The notes beneath the pieces were generated by a model, which was not told where the DNA came from, ran no database searches, and saw nothing but the letters and a program-made list of their open reading frames with translations. DNA of 64,000 nt, from contig CM041465.1 of assembly GCA_023213395.1 (NCBI GenBank), positions 114,149,741 through 114,213,740 of the forward strand. The letters are read 5' to 3'. Shown here piece after piece: positions 50,714-61,300 of the stretch. Origin of the DNA: Cycas panzhihuaensis (taxonomy: Eukaryota; Cycadophyta). The number at the start of each line of letters is the position of its first letter. Position 1 is the stretch's first letter. A program made the translations under genes and the position numbers.

Positions 50714-50785
50714 TTGGTATAAAAAAAATTGACACCAAAACCTTTATAAACTCACTGCAAAAATAAAAGTGACTCTCATACCACT
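50714..50785 (-). promoter_or_regulatory. Primer-binding site and leader of copia D
   Basis: The complement of about 50769-50783 gives TGGTATGAGAGTCAC, two bases after the 5' LTR, a variant of the initiator-Met tRNA site. Confidence 0.7.
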
Positions 50786-51438
50786 TGTTGAGAGGACAAG
50801 GTCCTAATAACCTGAAACTACCACCAAGATCTAAACTATTTTGCAACTAGTTATAGGAATCAAAACTAAAATTTAACATGCAAGTTTTCAAACTAGAAAT
50901 AATACAACAAAATGAATAAAAAAGATAAACATCACATATACACCCAATATAACATGGTAAAACCCTAGTAGCGTGCTAGGGAAACATCCACATAGGAAAG
51001 GTATCGATCTTTATTATTAATGAATAGAGAAATATACACAATTTTTAGTAGAATGTTGATAGCAATAACAATCATCCACCCAACTCCTCATAGCATATCG
51101 AATACATCAAATATAATGAAAAACACCGTAAATTAGGCTACATGAGAGAGTTATACAAGGCACAAATCTTGACCATAGAATCTAGGGTATTTTGAGTAAA
51201 TGACCTTAATTCTCTTTACAATTTAATATGTTTTTTAGTGCTAGCTTTTTAGGTCAGAGGTTATTGCCCTCAAATCCCCTCTTTGTGGGGGGCATTCCAA
51301 CACCCCCTACACCCCCCCTCCTAGCTAAGGGGGGCTCCCTCCCCCCTTTGAACCCCCTGTAGAAGTTTAGGGGGGAAATTGTGCTACCAATCTATCAAAA
51401 TTTTAGCCTCAAAAACATTGTTGTCACATTACCTAACA
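50786..51438 (-). repeat. 5' LTR of copia D
   Basis: The 653-bp LTR starts TGTTAGGTAATGTG and ends CTCTCAACA on the minus strand, pairing with 46091-46740. The poly(A) signal is the complement of 51010-51015. It is followed by TCTAA (51439-51443), a candidate target duplication whose partner would be left of the window. Confidence 0.88.
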
Positions 51439-53072
51439 TCTAAGCAGTAGGAAGAGGAGCGTTTTCATATTGCATGTTACTCTAGTGCTAGTTTTTTTAT
51501 CACTTTAGGGTAGTGGCACCACTAGGAGGGCCTCATCCTATATCAGACAAGGCCCTAATGGTTTATGAATGGTAGACTAGGTACACATATGGTGATCTAT
51601 GACAGTTACATCATTAGATCTCTTAACCCTCATAGACTACAAAGTGGACCCTTATCAAGCAATCTATTGGGAGAGTGATGACGAGAGAGGAGAGTTAGGA
51701 GATGAGCCAAGTGAAGGAGGTGATGATGACGGTGGTGATGGAAAAGATGGAGTAAGGCCATCTAGGCTAGCAAGAGGTGAGGTAGGACCACCAGCATCAA
51801 TAAGAGATGAGGTAGGACCACCATGAGTAGTAGAAAGAGAGGGAGTTGTAGGTAGATTTCTGATAATGGTTGTGGTCATGGTGGCAGTGGTGGAGGTAGT
51901 GGTAGCTATCATAGATAAAGGGATCTTAGGAGAGGAGGGAGCAAAGGGAGGAGACACCCTGATAGCCCATGAGGTAGGCAAGGAGGTAGTGTTGGGGGTT
52001 GAGGAGGTAGAGGTAGTGGCAAAGGGGGCTATAGTGGAGGAGGAGATCATCTAAGTAGAGGAGCGAGTCATCTTAGGAGGTGAGCCTCTACCTTGACTCT
52101 AGCTTTCATTTGATTATTCAATGCTTCCCTAGGTGATTATATTTATATCTTGATACCTTTTATATATACTTTGGACTAACATATAGTGTTCATGGTTTAG
52201 AAAGAGGTGCTGAGATGGCAAGGCTATTAGAGGTAGTAGTCTGAGAGTTATTCCCCTAGGTCCACATGAAGCTTTAGCCTCCCATTCCGATGAGCAAGAA
52301 GCCTCGATCGACGAGGCCACATATAACAATGTTTTCCCCTTTGATCCAAGCTAAAGACATATGGGTGGTGGAGCCCAGGAGCTCCATGTGAGGGTTAGCT
52401 AGCTGTAGGACACTCAGTATGGTTTACAGACAGAGATAGACTAGCCAGTGGAAGAGAGGGATGCTCTGCAGGGATGGGTATCAGGGTTGGAGGTCTAGCT
52501 AGGAAGAGTAATAGGCGACATTGGGAGTTGGATCTAGGTTGTCATACTACAAGAGAGACTCCATAAGGCTAAGAGGGAGAGGAATTGCATCCAAACTAGA
52601 TACGACCAATTGGTCAACCAAATAGCCACCATGTCATTTCATAACAGGACTCACACGATGATGCCAACCCATCATAGGCCTAGAGATGAGGAGAGTGAGG
52701 CAAGGACCTCTCAGAGACACTAGAGGAGCCTAGGAGGGATGTGGTCCTCTAACAAGGGATAGAGTGGATGAGGGGATGATATCCCTTGAGGATATGACAT
52801 GTAGGAGATTTATATACATTATGTATTTTAATAGGAAAGTCTCAAACCTCTAGGGAGTTTCACCACATGTAGATATTTGATTATAATCCTCCCTGTAAGG
52901 ATTCTAGTTTTTTAGGGTATATTGCCTAGATGATCTACCATATTATTCCAATATATCATCTTCTTTTGTATGTATATGGATAGGAGGCCTATTGATACCC
53001 CATTTTGATGCATGATGATGGTGCTATTGTTATATGTCCATGATGTTATTATTTTGTTTGTTATGAAGCTTG
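51439..53072 (+). pseudogene. Element F remnant: 3' part of a PMD gene
   Basis: This fragment of a third gypsy copy begins within PMD exon 2 at the copia junction. Exon 2 runs to 52079 with a Gly/Asp-rich tail (SDDERGELGD... near 51676). Intron 2 is 52080-52200 (GTGAG, GGACTAAC, GGTTTAG, 121 nt). Exon 3 is 52201-52804 with MARLLEVVV and a degenerate coiled coil. The rest to 53072 is the spacer seen at 16353-16680 in B. F was in the same orientation as B (gag-pol on the minus strand). Its other half lies left of the window, beyond the copia tandem, and its right side beyond element E. Confidence 0.75.
52080..52200 (+). other. Intron 2 of the F PMD gene
   Basis: 121 nt, donor GGAG|GTGAG, GGACTAAC as branch motif, acceptor GGTTTAG. 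It is in the same place and phase as in A, B and E. Confidence 0.72.
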
Positions 53073-53292
53073 TGTTGGAAATAAAACCTGTAATAAGATA
53101 TTGGAAAGAAGAACAAAACACAATAAAAGCACCTCCACAAGATCGAATGGTACCCTTAAGGTACCTCCATTATATTAACAAAACATCATTACATATGATA
53201 CACAAATTTGTGTATTTATAATACAAGTCATATTAGAAGAATAGGACCCACTTGCATATGGAATAAATCAAATGTACATTAATATTCTAGCA
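53073..53292 (-). repeat. Short 3' LTR of copia-like element G
   Basis: The 220-bp sequence starts TGCTAGAATATT and ends TTCCAACA on the minus strand. It is preceded on that strand by ATTAAGGGGGAG (53293-53304), a copia-type polypurine tract. The other LTR would be right of element E, outside the window, so the boundaries are inferred from the ends only. Confidence 0.65.
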
Positions 53293-53304
53293 CTCCCCCT
53301 TAAT

Positions 53305-53456
53305 GTACATTTGGGTCATTTATATTTGCAATGCTTTGTCCTTGGAAATGTCTTGAAAATGATGTCTTCAACTTAATCCTTATCTTCAAACTTATAGTGA
53401 TGTATTTGCTATAGAATGATGTCTTCATCTTGAATTGTGTCTTCAATTACGTACTG
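53305..53456 (-). other. G 3' untranslated region
   Basis: About 150 nt between the 201-codon frame and the polypurine tract, with repeated GATGTCTTCAT-like words on the plus strand. No frame is seen. Confidence 0.5.
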
Positions 53457-54173
53457 CTACCCTTGTAGAATGATATCTTTAGCTTGATTTCCAACTTTAA
53501 TTCTGTAGTGATGATGTTGATGTAGCTGCTCTAGTAAGTATAAATCTTGTTTCTTTATTACAGCTGGTCTAGTTTGATGAAGATCTTGTAAGTAACCATG
53601 TTCAATCATAACTTGCCTGTCATCATTATTTTGTATAAACTCTTGATCATCATGTACAACAGTGATTTCTTCAACCTTAGGAGTGGAGTCTTGATCAACT
53701 TGTATACTCTTTGAACTTGAAATAATGCTCAAAGAAGAAATATCATTCAAATGTGAATCAATACTCAAAGTAGGAATATCATCAATATAAGACTCGTCCT
53801 TTATAGAACCATTGGATTTATATTCGATCTCTCTTAAAATCATGGTGTCATCTATATAAACCTTTATCAACTCATCACTTTCAATGTCTTCATTAGTAGT
53901 TGTAGTCTCATCAATACATTCAACCATCGTTTCTTTACATTCAGTAGAAATGTCATCAATAATCATACCTTCTTCATATTGACATGTTGTTTCATCAGTG
54001 TTGATGATATTTGTTGTACCTTTACCATAACCATAACTAGCCTTAATTACCTTTTTAATCATTCATTGTGTCTCTTCAAGGGTTTGTTCAAATATTTCCT
54101 TTAGAAAATCCCAAGCTTCTTTAGCATTACTTGCATGTAGAATCATAGGAATGACAAAATGGAATTTGGAAGG
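53457..54173 (-). CDS. Gag fragment with an acidic low-complexity protein in element G (one stop)
   Basis: An uninterrupted 201-codon frame (54062-53457) is preceded in phase, across one TGA, by a gag-like stretch (ILHASNAKEAWDFLKEIFEQ, about 54140-54080) typical of copia gag N-terminal domains. The 201-residue part is rich in Asp, Glu, Ile, Ser and Thr (for example IDETTTTNEDIESDEL) and shows no RT, integrase or zinc finger. A short, gag-only, small-LTR element suggests a non-autonomous copia-like family. The N-terminal part is cut off by element E at 54173. Far fewer stops than its neighbours implies youth or selection; I do not recognise the protein. Confidence 0.5.
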
Positions 54174-56852
54174 TGGAATCGTGTCTACAGGATGGTCTTC
54201 TATGCTTAGAAGGAAATAACTAGCTGAGGTACGGTTAGGCTATAGATGGGATCCTAATGGCAAGAAAGAACACCACGCAGGGCGTCCTTGTGCCGAAGCA
54301 CAGATTCAAGACCCATGAATGGTGCCCAATTGCCTTAGGGTAATCTTTGGAAAGAGGACGCAAGGCAAGGCCTTGGGTCATCCTAAAGGAGGAGGCCCAC
54401 CTATCCCTTGGATGGCCGGGAAGAGGAAGGGGGACTCTAAAAGGTTGCGTCTTCTCACAGGAGGGAGAAGGTAATGTGCAAGTAGGCACGTGTGAGATAC
54501 GATGGCCTAACTCAAATGGAAGAGGGATGTAGGCTAGGATTAGGTTGTTATGTGATAAGTAAAGTAAGTGCACAAAAAGAACCAAATGTAAGTTTAGGGA
54601 CGGATGGTCCTATGTGTGGGTTAGATGGGGCTTAAGAGGTATGCGGCTCACGCCTAAGTCCTATCTACACACGAGGTGAACAACTATGGAAAAGAATTCA
54701 TAAATGTAAAAAAGTGTGTTCATTCCCTTTTTGTTTCCTATGTGGCTTTAACATGCGAAGTTTGCATAAAAAACACGACAGAAAAAGGACAACAAAGGGA
54801 GAAGGAGTACCTAGGAGAGAAGCGTGGTTGAAACGTCATGCCCTTCTGCTCCTTTCGCACTCGTCCACTCGAACTCACCATGTGGGTGTGGGGCTAGTTG
54901 ACGATGGTTACTGGAAATGGATGAGGAGCTACCTTACCTTCCCCGACATATGAAAGCAAAGTAACAACAAAGAAACAAAGAAGGAACCGAAAGCACTACT
55001 AGCTAGGGACTCACTTGTCAAGAAGTCCACCTCTTTTGTACTTTCACTGCCATGAACCTACCAATCACAAAAAAGGGGTTTCTCCCTCCCAGAGGAGGGG
55101 GCTACTGAGTATGCCTAATATGTATATAAATACAAGAGATAGCTAATAAATCAAGCTAAAAGTAATGCACTCTACTCTAAAACCACCAAGCAAAACTCAG
55201 ATCTAAGTAGCGCTAAGCAATGACTAAGATAAGGAGGTTAGCCTCAGAATGGCCAACCTACCTACAAGTACCTCCATGTAGCCTCAATGGGAAAAAACCA
55301 GAGTATGATGGCTATTCGAGACAGCAAGTAGAAAAGGTAATGAACCAACGGAATGGTGCACAGGTAGACCCAAGAGATGAAGTGCTATGGGCAGCAAATC
55401 ATCACGTTGGGGTAAGCCAAGGATCAAAAACCAAATCAGGATGGGTTTGGAGGCTTATGTGATGCCTAAAACCTGAGAGTGTAGGTTTGAAACCAGCATG
55501 GTAAGGGCTACCAACGCTGTTTTCAGAACTGAAAATAACCTCTTACTATCCCTAGCCTAACTCCAGAGAGAGGCATTGAGTGGAAGAGGAAGGGTAAACC
55601 CTTAGGGAGAAGGCCAACAAGGGGACAGATCCTGCCTTTCTCCCTTCGCCCAACCTTATGCAGCCCTCTTACATAGCCACCTTAGAGTGGGCTCATGGGA
55701 GAAGAGAGGAGAAATACTGTAAGATAGGGAGTAAAATGCAAGCTCCTTTAAAATGAAAGGAGAGGAGCAAAGATTGACCCAAAACTTCTCATAAAGTAAA
55801 GGAAAAAACCAGGAAAACCTAAAGGACTTTGAAGGAGTACCTGTAAGACAGAAGGAGGGAGCCTTATTCTGCCAAAAATTAGAGGAAAAAACCTGTGTCA
55901 AGCAAGCTTTTCAGACCTGGGCTAAAGGGGAGGCAAATGTGGATGTCACTCTTAGTTCTTAGAATTTGCTTATTGATATGCTATGAATACTCTCCTTCCA
56001 CGAAATAGACCTACAAAAAGAAGCTTGGAGCCACTAGAGCAGGGCCTGAGAAGCAATAGATGCACATGTGGAAGAGGAGCCAGAGCAGAGGAGCAGATCT
56101 TGAGGAGGTTACAGAGTGTGAGGAGGAGTAGAGAGCAAAAAATGAGTGAAGAAGATGAGCAAATGGATTCATTTTTAGGTTTTATACTTATCCCAACCCT
56201 AAACGAACATTTAGGGTTACAGTGGGGGTGAGTACTCAAAGGCGCCATGTGGTAATTTCGCAAAAAGAGCAGGAATCGCTGAGGCGGTTTAAAAAAATAA
56301 GTTTAAATAATTACACCATGGAAAACTTTGTGGTACCACTTAATTTGCAGCGGTGCGGGGCTAAAAGCCAAAATGAAGATAGAACCAAGGCCTAGAGCTA
56401 AACAGAGCAGTGTGCAGAGGCCTGGCAGGCTGGGAGCTCATGCCCAAGTGGCTGGTAAGTGGCTGAAAGAGAGAAACAAGTCTTGGGGAGGTCTATCACA
56501 CCTAGAAGGGGACTCAAGGTGGTGACAGGAGTGTTGATGTGAGCAGATCATGACTAACAACAATGTTTGAGGAGTTGTGGAGGTGTTGTGGGTAGCTAAG
56601 TGCCATATGGGGTGCATGACTTGCTGAGGAGTACCCCATGGTGGGTTGTCATAGGCTAAATAGTATGCGATAGGCACAAGCAACATGATCAAGTAGAGAA
56701 GGTAATGCAATCACACAAATGGCAAGCAAGCATGCATCAAACAACACTCTAAACAACTTCTACCAAACGATAGTGAGGATGAAAGTGAGAAGTATATACC
56801 TGCGTTACTTGAGTTGACTTATCTCAAGTCCAATCTCGGTAGCCGGGAAACA
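54174..56852 (-). repeat. 3' LTR of element E (LTR2)
   Basis: The 2,679-bp LTR (TGGAATC...GGGAAACA on the plus strand) is homologous to solo LTR2 at 39278-41825. TATAAA is the complement of 56181-56186, beside the inverted repeat AACCCTAAA...TTTAGGGTT-like at 56195-56218. Open frames within it are not conserved. Confidence 0.88.
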
Positions 56853-57210
56853 CTGCCCCCTTGGCAATAGAGCCTCACTACTCATAAGCATGGTGTGATG
56901 GCGAATGCTGGCAACAAAAAACTGTTAGTAGCACATGTGTATATATATAAATCATGAACAGAATATGGACCAAGTGTGTCAGCGAGTGTCATGGTGGAAT
57001 GCATGGACAAGGGAGATGGAGACGAGGATAACATAGGGGCTGCCTATGTGTCATCTGGAAGTTAACCTAGAGATGAAAGGAATAAAAAAAGGAGGAATGC
57101 CCCCATCGCTAAAATGCAATGGATAATGTAAGGACAACCAATGGGCTAGACAAACAAGCTAGGAGAAAGGCGACCAGAGACTTGGACAAAGGGCAAGCCA
57201 AGCAAGTCTC
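56853..57210 (-). other. E polypurine tract and 3' spacer
   Basis: On the minus strand CCAAGGGGGCAG (56853-56864) directly precedes the LTR, as in A. The remaining 340 nt match A 42240-42570; no frame is seen. Confidence 0.7.
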
Positions 57211-57633
57211 TCAAAGGTAGTCACTGAGAAGAGGGAGACGACACATAAGGATGAGGCGAACGAGGCTGTCAGCCTCAACATTGAGGGCCCGAGGAATATG
57301 GCAAATGTCGATGGACTGGAAGCAAGCTAATAGTAACCTCGCGGTCGACGCCAGGGCTCTCAAGCATGGGCACCACACCTGGTAGACCTGGGTGAGATGA
57401 GACACCACCACCTGGGAGTCATAAAGAAGGATGATGGGTCCATGATGGAAATGTAATGCATTAGTGAGGGTTTCAATAATCACCGTGTACTTGGCTTCAT
57501 TATTGGTTGCCTCAAGAAAGAAGATTCCAAAGCGGAGGCAGTTATACCCAAAGGAATCATAGAGTATCCATGTGGTGGTGGAAGGACCAGGATTATCGCG
57601 GCTTCCACCATCAGTGAAAATGAAAAGAGCCAT
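57211..57633 (-). CDS. Second RNase H of element E (archaeal/bacterial type), intact frame
   Basis: A 140-residue open frame from ATG 57633 to TGA 57211 without internal stops. Motifs in order: FTDGGSRDNPGPS (Asp), ATNNEAKY (Glu), YDSQVVVSHL (Asp), NVEADSLVR (Asp), the four acidic positions of RNase H. TDGGSRxNPGP and NNEAxY are typical of the archaeal/bacterial type that Tat-lineage plant retrotransposons are known to have acquired in addition to their own RNase H. The frame is open further upstream (to 57846), but the ATG chosen begins the domain and matches the A copy's 423-nt length. It lies next to the 3' LTR, beyond the opposite-strand PMD gene. Confidence 0.8.
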   Translation of the reverse strand: MALFIFTDGGSRDNPGPSTTTWILYDSFGYNCLRFGIFFLEATNNEAKYTVIIETLTNALHFHHGPIILLYDSQVVVSHLTQVYQVWCPCLRALASTARLLLACFQSIDICHIPRALNVEADSLVRLILMCRLPLLSDYL

Positions 57634-58327
57634 GAGTGCGAGCGACTTCTTTGCTAAAAGAAGTGCAATGAAACTAAAGAAAGAGGCGAGAAGAGGACCC
57701 TGTGTGGCTAGTGATAGTGGCCGTGAAGGGGTACAAAGGCCTGGCAGTGAGGCAACCCAAAGGCAAGGAAGGCTACCCCACCAACGAGGAAGAAAATGGC
57801 AGGAAAAGAGGCTCTGAGGCGCACAAATTGGCTTAAGGAAGCACAATGGGGTGCCCGATCAGAGGGGACACTCCCTATAGGAGTGCTAAGAGTAAAAATG
57901 AGTCCAGGGTGGCGCAATGAGCCAAACAAGTATAAACTCAGGCATACACAAGAGTGGCATGCAAAACGAGAAGAGGGGGCTTCGACAAAATTGACCCGTT
58001 TGGAGTGTCATTAATGCACTGAGGGAAACGGGTCAAAAGGAGACCACGGAGATGAAAAGAGGAACTAGGCTAGAAAACAATGTTGGCCAGGGTGAAAATG
58101 TGGTCTCGAAGGCTGCCTCAGAGGTGAAAAAGGAGGAAGTGCCTGACAGGGGCCCCGCCTATATAAGGAAACTCAAATGAAAAGGATTTCATTTTTACGA
58201 GCTCTCATACGAAGTCTAGAGCTCGTTCCTTACACAGTAGAGTGCTACCCCACTTCTGGGACATGTAGTGAGAGATCCAGCTATTGGATTGGGGCAAGGA
58301 GGCAGCCAGCATGATCGAGAGAGCGAG
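57634..58327. other. E region between second RNase H and PMD gene
   Basis: On the plus strand TATATAA at 58160-58166 (in GCCTATATAAGG) is the PMD gene TATA box, 168 nt before the ATG. The same motif is at 8454 in B and 38549-38555 in A. No other conserved frame. Confidence 0.6.
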
Positions 58328-58351
58328 ATGATGACCACGCGACCTGATCCA

Positions 58352-58830
58352 GTGAGTAGATTGCCAAAACCCCTCCTGAAATCTTACTTCAATTTTAACA
58401 CTTTTTTGTGAATTTTTAATATAATTTTGAGCCCCATAAGGGCGAAAAATAACCTCCTGTGGTCTGAATTGGACCCATAGAGGGGCGAGACTGGGGCATT
58501 AGGCAGCCCTGGTCCCAGAGAGCCTAACTGTGGCTCACCACAAGGAAATTTTTAGGGTTTTTGGGTTCGGGAACCCCCCTTTTAAGGGGGTGACGTTTGC
58601 ACCGCGGTGAAGATCGCGGTGCCACGATCTTTACCGTGGGGTAATCACTGGACCCCACCTAAACTCTGCGGTACCACAGAATTTAGCATGGGGTAGAGAC
58701 AGAATCCCTGAAAAATGAAAAGAAGGCCCCAAGGGGCCTCAAGTCTCGACCAAATGAAGCCGAGGAAGAGCCCTAAGAGGCCGACAGCAGGTGTTGGCTA
58801 TAGACTGACACGTTTGGTGGCATTTTGCAG
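58352..58830 (+). other. Intron 1 of the E PMD gene
   Basis: 479 nt, donor CCA|GTGAGTAG, acceptor GGCATTTTGCAG|GT. Phase 0. Confidence 0.72.
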
Positions 58831-59983
58831 GTAGTGACCGCGGTGGAAAACTGCAAGAACATCGGTATGGCCATGTTGAGTTTTGTAGAGATGATGACAA
58901 GGAAGGACAAGGGAGTCCTACGAAGGTGTGGCCTATGGAAGATCATAAGGATGCCTTAGTATATGTCAGACTAGAGGCTATTGGTGGACATCGTGTCACA
59001 CTGGGATAGGTAGAGGCACGTGTTCCATCTACCCCAAGTAGGGGATGTTATAGTGACACCCAAGGATATCCAGTAGATCCTTAGAGTGCCAGTGATAGGG
59101 AGACTGGCCTCGCTAGGAGCATTGCCTAGCAACGAGGCAGCCCATCAAGAGGTGGCTATGTTTTTTACAGGTCAGGATAAGTGGAAGAGGTGAGGAGTGC
59201 CTCTACAGAGTGTGGTGTTGTCTGGGATTCCTCATGTGAGGAAGTTGATCATATTATGCATTTTATTCTAGATTTCCTAAAAACTAAACTATAGAGACAT
59301 CTTAGGCAGTTAAATCGATGCGGTACAGAGGTGCGAGGCTGGGGAGTGATTGAATTGGGCCACCCTCATAGTGGCGAACCTCGTTGCTCAGTTGGACGCC
59401 ATTAGGACAGTGGGCAGAGGTTGATTGTCATATAGCACATTATTGCAGTGTTGGTTTTTTGATCATTTTGCAGTAGTGGCACCATCAGGGGGACCACATC
59501 CCATATCAAAGTGGGCACCTATGGTGCATAAATGGCAGACCTGGTTCAAGGGAGTAGAGGACTAGACACATGTCAGGAGGTCCGTGGACACCACATTACT
59601 AGATCTCCTTACCATGATTGACTACACCTCGGATCTCTATAGATCAACGAGATGGGATAGTGACGAGGAGGTAGGAGTAATAGGGGATGCCCTCGGAGAC
59701 GATGACGATGGCGATGGGGGAGATGGAGCTAGTCCATCACGAGCTATAGAGGAGGCAGGGCCATTAGGGACTGTTGACGTAATGAGGGGGCCTATGATAC
59801 AAGCTCGGAGATTGAGGATCATGGAGAGACCCAAGGGGACAGCTCCACCAGCAAAGGGAGGGATGCAGGCTCTAGCAACAAAGGTAGTTACAGAGGAGGT
59901 GCCAGAGGAGGAGGCACCAGCAGCTGGTGGAGAGCTAGGGGCAGAGGCCATCGCACGGGCTGAGGAGCTGGTAGCCGCAGCAG

Positions 59984-60084
59984 GTGAGGCCTTACTTTCC
60001 TCGTTATTTGATAGCCAGATGCCCATATGCTTTGATTTGGTCTTGGCTGGATATATACTGACATACGGCATGTTGGGTTTGCAG
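59984..60084 (+). other. Intron 2 of the E PMD gene
   Basis: 101 nt, donor GCAG|GTGAGG, ATACTGAC at about 60056-60063, acceptor GGGTTTGCAG. Phase 1; removing it carries the open frame of exon 2 into the conserved exon 3 segment. Confidence 0.8.
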
Positions 60085-60661
60085 GTACTACAGAGATTTG
60101 GCAGTTGGTGGAGGTTATGATGAGGGAGATGTTCCCTCAGGTGTACGTAGAGGGGTAGCCACCTATCCAGGCTGAGGATACACCCAGATCGGCAGGTGCC
60201 CATATGGTAGCATTTGCCCTATTGGCGAGGGCGAGGGATATATGAATGAGAGTCCCGTGAGCACGTAACATCTGTGGGACGGTGCGGTGAGAGAGCTCGA
60301 TGAGGCTCGGAGCGAGTGGGATGCATTACAGAGTCACGTACATACTCTGGAAGCTCAGGGAGGAGCAAGTGGAGATGCCGAGAGCCAGATTCAGATAGCA
60401 GTCCTAGAGGAGTGTCTCTGAGGAGTGGAGAGTGAGAGAGATCGTATCCAGGCCTGATATAATCAGCTAGTGGATTAGGTGGCATCGAGGTCGAGCTAGA
60501 GCATGACACATACCTATACAACAGCAATGACACTGAGGAGGCCATGCAATGAGGGGAGTGAGGCAGGGGGCTCTTAGAGGCTACGGAGGAGCCTAGGAGT
60601 CATGTGGTCCCTAGGAGAGGGATCACACTAACGAGGAGGTGACGTCCCCAGAGAGGGGTAG

Positions 60662-61300
60662 CAGTAGTATAGCATTCATGTATTTGATTTTTGACAAGGG
60701 AAATCACGGGCCTCCAGGGGGTCATATATATAGAGTCATATGATTATACCCCCCCTGCAAGGATACCAGCTTCCCACAGAGGATGTACCATGCCATATGT
60801 ATGACATGACACATGATTTTGATGTATATATATATATATGGGACAATTGGCACCCCATTTTAATATGTATGTTTTGTTATGTATGATATAGATGTTTTGT
60901 TATGATATTTGTTTGAGATGCACGTATTTCCTTTCATGCAAGGCCATATACCTAATAGGAGCACACGCGACCACCATGAGTAGAGGTGATAGACATATGT
61001 GGGGTTAGGAAATAGGATGACACGTATATCCACGGAGGAGCATAGCAGGGCATGCAAAGGAAATACTGAGTGAGAGGGGGAGTAACGATACTCCAGAGCA
61101 TCGTCCTAACTGCGGGATATCCAAATAGGAGGACAAGGTCCCAAAGGAAATGGGAACATGAGTTCTGCGGGAGGAACCAGAAGGAGATGAAGAAGACCAT
61201 CCTAAGTCATCATTCCACCTGTGGCTACGAGGAACAGGAACAAACTTAAGATGGTAGTTTAGGCTCATTTCAGAGCATGGCAAAGGGATCACTGAGAGGA
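60662..61300. other. E spacer between PMD gene and integrase
   Basis: No frame is seen; it is collinear with 16353-17128 (B). It includes a short (TA)n run near 60823-60838. Confidence 0.6.

Larger units (their letters stand above)
58328..60661 (+). pseudogene. E PMD gene, opposite strand to gag-pol, three exons
   Basis: Exon 1 58328-58351 (ATG, ending RPDP); intron 1 58352-58830 (GTGAGT...TTTTGCAG, 479 nt, phase 0); exon 2 58831-59983 (1,153 nt, no net frameshift) with the PMD core RHVFHLPQVGDVIVT near 59015-59060 and a Gly/Asp then Ala/Glu-rich tail; intron 2 59984-60084 (101 nt, GTGAG, TACTGAC, TTTGCAG, phase 1); exon 3 60085-60661 with REMFPQVYVEG and a coiled coil (VESERDRIQ), ending at the TAG shared with A and B. 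The last 134 codons of exon 2 are free of stops. Stops upstream and a frameshift near 60245 in exon 3 break the gene. It is the best-preserved copy of the four. Confidence 0.85.

Noticed and set aside
59637-60203. 188-codon minus-strand frame opposite the PMD gene of E; similarly 51664-52050 in F
   Set aside because: Shadows of the Gly/Asp/Glu-rich PMD exon; the plus-strand frame has the conserved motifs and splice structure.
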